From positions 1-29,533 of IMG/VR virus record IMGVR_UViG_3300045902_000733: a stretch of DNA of 29,533 nucleotides; one strand, 5' to 3'. The notes under the pieces are model-generated. The model worked only from the letters and a program-made list of their open reading frames with translations, was not told the origin of the DNA and ran no database searches. The stretch comes from a virus. This document shows, piece by piece, positions 23,239 through 29,533 of this stretch (position 1 is the stretch's first letter; every line of letters starts with the position of its first letter). A program made the translations under genes and the position numbers.

Positions 23239-24836
23239 CGACCTTCTACCCCCGTGAGGCATCACCGAGCAGCCCGCGATCGGAGATCAAGGTGCGCGAG
23301 CGCTTGTCCACCGCTGATGATCTCGTCGTTTTCCATTCGGTTGCCTGGCAATCACGTCGTGGGGGCAAGCAGGGCGACGGCGAAGCCGATTTCGTCGTGC
23401 TGGCTCCCGACCTCGGCATCCTCGTTTTGGAGGTGAAGGGCGGCGGGATCGAAGCCATTGACGGCACTTGGTTTTCGACTGGGGGCGATGGAATCCGCCG
23501 TTCCATCAAAAACCCGTTCGATCAGGCGAAAGACTCCAAATATGCGTTGCTCAACTTCTTCAAGGCGGTCGATCCCACCCTGACACGGTATCCGATCGTG
23601 CATGCCGTCGTGTTTCCGGACATAGAAGTCACTCAGCTTCTCGGGCTCAATGCACCCAGAGAAATCGTCGTCGACCGTGTCGATCTGGCTCGGCCAATGG
23701 AGGCGATAGAACGGATATTCCGCCATTGGGGACAGAATCGAGCCTTGTCCAAGAGTGACGTCCAGCGGATCGTTGACCATTTGGCACCTACCATTCGAGT
23801 AAGACGCCTCCTGCGAGACGAAATTGGAGACGCCGGGCAAGCGTTGCTCGATTTGACGAGCGAACAGATGGTGGTGCTGCAAGCGATCAGACGCGTCAAG
23901 CGCGCCATGATCCTCGGGGGTGCCGGGACGGGGAAGACGGTGCTGGCCGTAGAGAAGTCGTGTCAGCTCGCTTCATCTGGTTTTCGCGTACTGCTGCTCT
24001 GCTACAACGCACCACTGCGACAGCATCTCGCGTCGACACTGCTTGGCTCGTCGGTCGACGTCGAGACCTTTCACAGCCTCGTACTTCGTGAGGCACGACG
24101 CGCCAAATCGAAGACCCCGTTCGACCCGACGAGCGAGTGGTACGAAATCGAAGCCCCTCGAATTCTGGGCGAGGCTGCCGCTCGCAACGGCACGCAGTAC
24201 GATGCAGTACTGGTCGATGAGGCTCAGGATTTCGCCATGGAATGGCTTTCGGTGACACAATCTCTCGTTGCCGGCGATGGTCTTCTATACCTATTCGCCG
24301 ACTCTCACCAAGATTTGTATCGACGAGGATGGTCGATACCCGAAGGACTGGTCGAACTCGAGTTGACCGTGAATTGCCGGAACACGGGTCCGATAGCTCG
24401 AAGGGTGGCCAGCATTTTCGACGATCGCCTCGATGGCAAGTTTGTCGATGGACCGGAGCCGAGGTTCGTGGAGGTGGACCGTCGAGAGCAGCTCGCACCC
24501 TACGTCGTCGGCCTGGTCGAGAGCATAGTCCTCGAAGACAAGATCGAGCCAACCCAGTTGATCGTCCTGACGGATTCCACATCGGTGGTCTCAGAACTGA
24601 GATCGACCGGCGTGGCTGGGCATCTATTCACCACACTGGACGGTCATGGTATCCCCGTCGAAACCGTTTACCGTTTCAAGGGGCTTGAACGTGACGTGGT
24701 CGTCCTTGCTTTATCGGATGCCGCGACGATCGAAGACCTTCGCGCCGTTGCTTATGTCGGGTTGAGTCGGGCGAAGGTGGGTCTCTATGTCGTTGCCAGC
24801 CGGAAGATCAAAGACGCCATTGTCTGGGGCCAATGA
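23235..24836 (+). CDS. NERD-domain nuclease-like / SF1 helicase fusion
   Basis: A 533-residue protein. The N-terminal NERD domain shows a PD-(D/E)XK-like core: Asp52 in GDGEADFVVL and Glu66-Val-Lys68 in ILVLEVKGG. After a linker comes a superfamily 1 helicase: Walker A GGAGTGKT (Lys234), motif II LVDEAQDF (Asp328/Glu329), VNCRNTGPIARRV, then RFKGLERDVVVLALS and YVGLSRAKVGLYVV with Arg512. Both parts look intact. The ATG at 23235 overlaps the vsr stop as ATGA and starts MTTFYPRE; an upstream in-frame start at 23124 would run far into vsr. NERD-helicases occur in defence islands. The likely role is ATP-driven DNA processing or cleavage; this is inferred. Confidence 0.9.
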   Translation: MTTFYPREASPSSPRSEIKVRERLSTADDLVVFHSVAWQSRRGGKQGDGEADFVVLAPDLGILVLEVKGGGIEAIDGTWFSTGGDGIRRSIKNPFDQAKDSKYALLNFFKAVDPTLTRYPIVHAVVFPDIEVTQLLGLNAPREIVVDRVDLARPMEAIERIFRHWGQNRALSKSDVQRIVDHLAPTIRVRRLLRDEIGDAGQALLDLTSEQMVVLQAIRRVKRAMILGGAGTGKTVLAVEKSCQLASSGFRVLLLCYNAPLRQHLASTLLGSSVDVETFHSLVLREARRAKSKTPFDPTSEWYEIEAPRILGEAAARNGTQYDAVLVDEAQDFAMEWLSVTQSLVAGDGLLYLFADSHQDLYRRGWSIPEGLVELELTVNCRNTGPIARRVASIFDDRLDGKFVDGPEPRFVEVDRREQLAPYVVGLVESIVLEDKIEPTQLIVLTDSTSVVSELRSTGVAGHLFTTLDGHGIPVETVYRFKGLERDVVVLALSDAATIEDLRAVAYVGLSRAKVGLYVVASRKIKDAIVWGQ

Positions 24837-24844
24837 ACCGAGGC

Positions 24845-26554
24845 TCATGGGCTGCGCAGATACCCAGTTTGTCCGAAAAGTGTCAGGCGGCTCAAATACC
24901 GATTGAAATAGCGGCAGGAAGGCTCTCCGACATGAAGGCAAGCCATGCAAGCCGCCCCGGCGTCGGAGCAACCCGGATCCAATGCGCAACGATGCTCGTC
25001 ATACACGATGGCGTCGAGCAGGCGGTGCAGTTCGGTCTCGAAAACGGCTTGAAGTCCTCCCAACACGAAGTCGCCCCGCGCGGCAGCGTAGATGAAGAAC
25101 CCCAGATGCAGGGGAAGCAGTAGCTCTGAAAGGGCATTTCTGTCGATGCCGGCGTGAACGGCGGATATCCTCAGGAAACGGTGCGCATAGGAATGGACCA
25201 ATTCGAGTAGTGCAGCGCCGACGGACCCGTCCTTCTCGTCCGTCGACGACGGGATGCGTGCTGCCTCCAGGATGGCCGTTCGAGCCGATCGTTCGTCGTG
25301 CCACTCGGTGAGTGGATGACCTGTATCGACCAACCATTTCGCGACCCGCATCGGATCCAACCTGACGAACAGAGCCTCCGTCTCGGCGATGTCCGCGTAC
25401 ACCTTATAACCTTGCCCATGGCGCCCCTTGTATGGGACGAGCCGCCCCTTGCCAGGCTCGTGGTCACCTCGCGTATAGCCGAAGTGCCCCGTGAGCACGG
25501 GGAAACGCTCGATCAGGTCGACTGCGCACAATCCCGCCGAACGCAGCGCATGCGCATATCGCACGCGGTAGAGTAGACCGAGCTCGCTGGAAGGATCGGT
25601 CGCCGCCACCAAATCGTCGATTCGGATCCTGGACTCCATGGTCGCCAGGGCGATGGTCACTGCTTGGGCCTCTGCATCCTCTCGTTGACCCGATGGCAGC
25701 ACGATGTCTTCACTTTGCAGTGCTCCAGATGCCGTCCCGGCGATGTCGAGCATCTTATCGATGATCTCCGGGGGCAGCCCCTGCGCCTCCAGTTGCCGCC
25801 TCAGGGCTTCACGACTGGCTGGGACTTCTTCGACCGTCTTGGTCTTCATGCCATCCACGACCCAGCTCAACGCCTTGGGTGGCCCACCCGCTTCGGCGAT
25901 TGCCCGTATGCGCTCCCGCGAAGGCGGATTGACGATCACCACGTTGCGGGGCGTGTAGACAGAAGACGCACGATGTGGCTGAAAGGCGAGATTGCCCTGA
26001 CCACAATCGCACGGGACGTGTCCGAACCCTTTCCGGAGTTCTCGATCGCATACCGGACACTCGAATCGGATTTCGGTCGCGGAGGAAGTCCCAGGAAACA
26101 CGATGCGCACCTGCCTGTGCTCGGGACACTTGGGGATCCACGGTGCTCGGAGTGTTCCACACTTGTCGTGATAGCCCACGAAGAACAGCTGCCCCTTCTG
26201 ACCTTTTGCCCCGCAAGGACACGTCGCATCTGGCGTATCGTGTACCCTCTTGCAGGATTTGCAAATCCACGATTTCGGAAACGGCTCCACTTCGACGCCG
26301 TTATTCTCGTCGAGCGTCAACACTGTGATGGGTGCGCCCGCGTGCAAATGGGCGACGAAACCGGCGTCCATTCCCACTGCACTCCACGGCGTCGCCTGCC
26401 GGATGATTTCCCGCCGAAGCGATGCCGAATCGATCTCGCTGCGAACCTTGGGATGCCGCCAGTCCTTGACTCTCCACACTCCGCCGCGCAGGTCGACGGT
26501 CTGTTCCGGAAGGAATCCGAAGAGGATCTGGGAAGCGCTTCTCGATTCTTTCAC
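24845..26554 (-). CDS. drmB: DrmB-like DUF1998 protein
   Basis: A 569-residue protein of the DrmB/MrfB type. Many metal-binding cysteines are seen: C98, C101, C112, C114, C132, C143, C166, C169, C182 and C184. The C-terminal DUF1998 region runs from about ELVHSYAHRFLRISAVHAG through LLLPLHLGFFIYAAARGDFV to the final cluster C523, C529, C536, C539 and C547 (ACMACLHVGEPSCRYFNRY). Start is GTG at 26554 with AGGAGG six bases upstream, 12 bases after the drmA stop, so the two are one transcript. In DISARM, DrmA and DrmB form the complex that senses and blocks phage DNA. No frameshift is seen here. It converges on the NERD-helicase gene with an 8-bp gap. Confidence 0.92.
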   Translation of the reverse strand: MKESRSASQILFGFLPEQTVDLRGGVWRVKDWRHPKVRSEIDSASLRREIIRQATPWSAVGMDAGFVAHLHAGAPITVLTLDENNGVEVEPFPKSWICKSCKRVHDTPDATCPCGAKGQKGQLFFVGYHDKCGTLRAPWIPKCPEHRQVRIVFPGTSSATEIRFECPVCDRELRKGFGHVPCDCGQGNLAFQPHRASSVYTPRNVVIVNPPSRERIRAIAEAGGPPKALSWVVDGMKTKTVEEVPASREALRRQLEAQGLPPEIIDKMLDIAGTASGALQSEDIVLPSGQREDAEAQAVTIALATMESRIRIDDLVAATDPSSELGLLYRVRYAHALRSAGLCAVDLIERFPVLTGHFGYTRGDHEPGKGRLVPYKGRHGQGYKVYADIAETEALFVRLDPMRVAKWLVDTGHPLTEWHDERSARTAILEAARIPSSTDEKDGSVGAALLELVHSYAHRFLRISAVHAGIDRNALSELLLPLHLGFFIYAAARGDFVLGGLQAVFETELHRLLDAIVYDEHRCALDPGCSDAGAACMACLHVGEPSCRYFNRYLSRLTLFGQTGYLRSP

Positions 26555-26566
26555 TTTTCTCCTCCT

Positions 26567-29431
26567 TCAGACCCTGGTCCCGATGACCGGAACCTGCTTC
26601 TCGACGTCCCGCAGCGACAGCATGGGTGGACCAGACGGCGACAGATCGGAAGGGAAACGCGCGTCATTGGGTGGCACGAGGATGTTGTGGCGTAACTCGT
26701 CGAACCATACTCGCAGGTCCTTTCTCAACGGCTCGTCGAGCTCGCTCTGCAAACCAAGCGCTTCGATCAGTGCATCGAGTTCCACGTCGACGTCGAATTT
26801 CCCAGACGACACATAGTCCTTGAAAGTGCGCAAAGTCGTCAGAGCAGTTCCAGAAGACCCCTCATGGATTACCAGCAAGCGAGCCAGCTCCAAACCGGCA
26901 ACGGTTCGGTCCAAGACTCGGCGGCTGCGCCTCGTAACCGGTATGGGTTCGACGAATCGGTCCCCTTGCTCGACGAATTGTCTGAAGGAGCGAAAGACCC
27001 CTGCGTCACGTTCCCGGCCGATTTTGTGGACGACGAACACGAGGCCCGGGAAGTGGCGTCCCACCCGGGCTGTGGCCTGGATGAATTCGGCTGCCGACAG
27101 CGGGATACCGAGCATCACCATCACGTTCAACCGATCGACATCCACGCCGTGGGACATCATCGAGGATGCTGATACGATGTGCAGTCGCTCTTCGAACGAG
27201 TCCTCGGGGCTCTGTAATCTTTCGAGTATCTCGCGCACTTCCGAGAAGTCGGTCTTTCCCGTGAGTGATGCAGTATTGATCGCACCAGGAACGAGCACCT
27301 GCGTTTCCATCGAGCGCATCACTGCCTCGAGGTCACGCAACGTATTCCCATAAACGACGTTCGTTCCATACAGAGAGAGCAACTCTGCCGAGAACTGCGG
27401 ATCGATCCCGATATCGGCACACGTGGATACGGGATCTCGCGCCAGATCCCGCACAGCGATCTGCAACTCGGTCAGCAATCGATCGACCGTGTACTCGATG
27501 GTCACCCCCCGCGGCGCTATCGCCACGAACCGGCGCATCAAGCTTTCCGAATCCGCGGTCCAGAAGCCTCCGCCGACACGCGGTGGAGGAACGGGGAAAA
27601 CACGCGCCGCACGCCGATACAGAACGTCTACCTGCTTTTCGTAACCCGTAAGTGTCGCGGAGGATGCAAGTACCTTTGGCTTCCTGCCGCAAAGTTCGTC
27701 CTGCAGCGCGTCGTACAAAGCCTCGTAGTGTGAGTCGACAGCCCCGAGACTGTCCCGCAGGAGGTGCAGTTCGTCCTGGAGTCGGAAGGACGGTCCATAC
27801 TTATCCTCCTCCATGGGTAGCGCCTGGCGAGTCCCCCGACAACCGGGAACGAGGCATCCCGAAGGACGTGAACTCCTCGGGGCATAGGTGTATCCATGCC
27901 CTTCTTTGGAGCACACGCCCAAGGGAGCACCGACCATGCCGCGCATGGACGCCTGAAGGGAGATCGATGCCGCCTTGTCCAGGGTGCCGACGACCACCGT
28001 AGGTAGAAATCTGTAGATCTCCTCGTCGACCACGTATATCGGCAGAGCGTCACCATTCGCTACACAGGCCGTGTTTCCGCATCGGTGTTGGAGCCTCCAT
28101 GTGCGCCTGTCGAAGTCCATCGTTATCGAACGCTCGTGACAGAAGGGGCAGTACTCCAGTACCTGGTATCGGCGCGGCATCTGGTCGTCGTCGGGATCCG
28201 GTTCGCCCGGCTTGGGGTTCTCGAGGATGCGATTGGGGGTTGCACCCTGCCCAACGAAGAACCCAAGTGAGAAACCATCTCCTGCCAAACCCATCTCGCG
28301 GCGTACCATCTCTGCCGAGGCGATTGCGTCGGCGAAACGCTGGGTCTGCTGTAGGGACAGCATCCTCAAAGGGAAACGACTCCACGCAGTGATCCCCGAA
28401 ACTTTCCCGGTCATTCTGTCGTACAACGCAGCCGTCACCAAAAGGCCGAGGTACGTCTCCGTCTTGCCTCCGCCCGTCGCAAACCAGACGACGTCGACGA
28501 CATCCGGCTCATGCTCCTTGTCCACGACCGACGAAAGGTTCGCGAGCAAGAACCCCGACTGGAACGGACGCCAGGAGTCATACTTGCCCCGGGCACTGAA
28601 TGACATTGCGCGATTCATTCCGGTGAACGCGCGAAACAAAGCTTCGTCGGACTTCAATAGCTCAATGCCTTTCGCGAGTCGCTCACACTCTCGCTCGAAT
28701 TCCTCGGCGGCCCTGGTCGCTTGTTGCTGCATCTCGGTCGACCATCTCTCTGCGTCCGCCCGATGTTCCAGTACATCGGCCGCCCAGTTGGCGCCTCCCC
28801 AACTCCTCAGCGCCGAAAGTAGAGCTTCCGCCGGCCCGATCGGATCGGCCGCCAAATCCATGAATCGCATGGTTGGCATCGGATCGTCCACGCTCCAGTA
28901 CCGAGGTCTACGGCGGTCGACCGTGACCGCATCTTCCGTGACGATGGCTCCAGACTCGGTACGTACGCCGCAGTTGATGCCGTACGCCTCGATACACCTG
29001 TCGTATCTGAACGAATCCTCCAGTGCTTCGAGCATGAAAGGGAGCGTATCGAGATCCTCGACTCGCAACTCGCACTGGTAGAGCCGTGTGTCTTTGAAGT
29101 CCGGATGTTCCTTGGGGGAGCAATTGACCAGAGACACGCTCAGCTCATGATCACCGGACTGTCCGGTGTCGACTTCGACATCGATCCGCGCGGCGAGTCC
29201 GTCGCGCCCAGTCACGCTGGCCAGGGCGCTCGCGATCTCCTCCTCTCCATATCGATGTATCCCTATCCGTACCGGCACTTCGATCGCGAATCCAACGCGG
29301 ACGGGCCCGGTCTTCTTCCATATCTTCGCCGACTTGTCCCACAGCCAAACCCGAAAACTCGTGACGACACGGAAGCGCCACGGTCCCGCCCCTCTGGGTT
29401 TGACCTTGATCCCGAATGCGCAGGGTTCTAG
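26567..29431 (-). CDS. drmA: DrmA-like SF2 helicase, 5' end interrupted by IS
   Basis: Helicase of the DrmA type, about 955 residues still in frame; numbers here count from the GTG at 29278. Walker A WFATGGGKTETY has Lys272; RFPLRMLSLQQTQR follows; a Cys-rich insert lies at 377-405 and 456-480; motif II is DELH at 502-505; motif III is SAT at 540-542; motif VI QATARVGR lies at 734-741. The frame stays open upstream of the GTG through about 50 more codons with DrmA-like content (RVWLWDKSAKIWKKTGP) and only ends at the IS stop at 29446. The conserved first part of DrmA is absent, so the gene is probably broken there. Expression from the GTG or from the IS is possible but unproven. Confidence 0.87.
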   Translation of the reverse strand, partial: LEPCAFGIKVKPRGAGPWRFRVVTSFRVWLWDKSAKIWKKTGPVRVGFAIEVPVRIGIHRYGEEEIASALASVTGRDGLAARIDVEVDTGQSGDHELSVSLVNCSPKEHPDFKDTRLYQCELRVEDLDTLPFMLEALEDSFRYDRCIEAYGINCGVRTESGAIVTEDAVTVDRRRPRYWSVDDPMPTMRFMDLAADPIGPAEALLSALRSWGGANWAADVLEHRADAERWSTEMQQQATRAAEEFERECERLAKGIELLKSDEALFRAFTGMNRAMSFSARGKYDSWRPFQSGFLLANLSSVVDKEHEPDVVDVVWFATGGGKTETYLGLLVTAALYDRMTGKVSGITAWSRFPLRMLSLQQTQRFADAIASAEMVRREMGLAGDGFSLGFFVGQGATPNRILENPKPGEPDPDDDQMPRRYQVLEYCPFCHERSITMDFDRRTWRLQHRCGNTACVANGDALPIYVVDEEIYRFLPTVVVGTLDKAASISLQASMRGMVGAPLGVCSKEGHGYTYAPRSSRPSGCLVPGCRGTRQALPMEEDKYGPSFRLQDELHLLRDSLGAVDSHYEALYDALQDELCGRKPKVLASSATLTGYEKQVDVLYRRAARVFPVPPPRVGGGFWTADSESLMRRFVAIAPRGVTIEYTVDRLLTELQIAVRDLARDPVSTCADIGIDPQFSAELLSLYGTNVVYGNTLRDLEAVMRSMETQVLVPGAINTASLTGKTDFSEVREILERLQSPEDSFEERLHIVSASSMMSHGVDVDRLNVMVMLGIPLSAAEFIQATARVGRHFPGLVFVVHKIGRERDAGVFRSFRQFVEQGDRFVEPIPVTRRSRRVLDRTVAGLELARLLVIHEGSSGTALTTLRTFKDYVSSGKFDVDVELDALIEALGLQSELDEPLRKDLRVWFDELRHNILVPPNDARFPSDLSPSGPPMLSLRDVEKQVPVIGTRV

Positions 29432-29533
29432 GGCCTGTTCACACTAACGTAGCCCATCGGCGATCAGTGCGAAGTGGATAAAGCCTTTGAACATGACGTC
29501 GAGCTTCTCGAAGCGCGAGAAGATGCGACGAAA
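29432..29533 (-). mobile_element. End of an IS5-family-like insertion sequence (partial)
   Basis: From about 29432 to the window edge the sequence reads GGGCCTGTTCACACTAACG, a terminal repeat of the style seen in IS5-family elements, with a transposase C-terminus just inside. The bases next to it are CTAG (29428-29431), fitting the YTAR or TA targets of this family. The other end lies outside the window, so inverted repeats and the target duplication cannot be checked. The element sits inside the drmA reading frame. Confidence 0.75.
29444..29533 (-). CDS. IS5-family-like transposase, C-terminal end (partial)
   Basis: On the minus strand the window edge encodes FRRIFSRFEKLDVMFKGF then IHFALIADGLR and a TAG stop at 29444-29446. 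This is a typical DDE transposase ending of IS5-like elements (RRIxxRxEKLDVMFxxFIxxA). Only 29 residues are visible. The gene has the same direction as drmA, and its stop is the one that closes the drmA frame upstream. Confidence 0.8.
   Translation of the reverse strand, partial: FRRIFSRFEKLDVMFKGFIHFALIADGLR

Noticed and set aside
25664-26695. Plus-strand open frame of 343 codons opposite drmB
   Set aside because: Antisense to the conserved Cys-rich part of DrmB; its many Cys/His/Arg come from complementing that region.
21358-29431. BREX or Druantia system
   Set aside because: No PglZ, BrxC or DruH/DruE-type proteins are seen; DrmA and DrmB features are specific to the DISARM/Mrf type.
24845-29431. 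MrfAB mitomycin repair pair instead of DrmAB
   Set aside because: MrfA/B are related helicase/DUF1998 proteins, but the large helicase with DrmA-like N-terminal content and the neighbouring methyltransferase favour DISARM; not fully excluded without profile searches.
1-29533. tRNA genes, CRISPR arrays, attachment sites
   Set aside because: No cloverleaf-like sequence, regular repeat-spacer pattern or direct-repeat pair flanking the phage genes was seen by eye.

Overview
The window is high-GC throughout (clearly GC-rich on inspection, not computed) and looks like a beta- or gammaproteobacterial chromosome. It carries most of the late region of a lambda-like siphovirus prophage, followed by a phage-defence-type gene cluster. 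I cannot name the host genus. No integrase, attachment site, tRNA, rRNA or CRISPR array is visible.

Positions 1-21357 (all + strand) are a compact, nearly gapless morphogenesis and lysis operon, with many ATGA-type stop/start overlaps. Packaging and head genes come first: a Nu1-like small terminase cut by the window start, a GpA-type large terminase, an unrecognised 149-residue protein, a gpW-like joiner, a lambda-type portal, an S49 head protease with a nested scaffold, a gpD-like decoration protein and a gpE-like major capsid protein. Connectors, a tail terminator candidate and the tail tube protein follow. Then come a tail assembly chaperone pair expressed through a probable -1 frameshift (G/GT analogue), a Z-like protein and the tape measure. 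The distal tail region holds two tandem paralogous virion proteins of unknown role, a large tail protein, a BR0599/DUF2163-like protein, two small proteins, a gpJ-like hub and a DUF2793 protein. After a probable terminator come a DUF6127-like membrane protein, a holin and a GH24 lysozyme. No spanin genes are seen.

Positions 21358-29431 look different: base composition is visibly less GC-rich and the gene content is of the defence type. On the + strand are a small excisionase/MerR-type HTH protein, a cytosine-5 DNA methyltransferase, a Vsr-family endonuclease, and a protein joining a NERD (PD-(D/E)XK nuclease-like) domain to an SF1 helicase. The last three overlap. Converging on them from the - strand, with only 8 bp between the stops, are drmB (DUF1998) and drmA (SF2 helicase), the core pair of DISARM. 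I read the cluster as a DISARM-like / restriction-modification hybrid. The methyltransferase would mark self DNA, Vsr and NERD are candidate nucleases, and DrmAB plus the SF1 helicase would process invading DNA. The PLD-family gene drmC is not in the window.

At the right edge the open drmA frame runs into the end of an IS5-family-like insertion sequence whose transposase C-terminus is encoded at 29444-29533 (- strand). The drmA 5' part is therefore probably separated from its promoter and N-terminal codons, and the system may be recently inactivated or expressed only from the IS or from an internal start.
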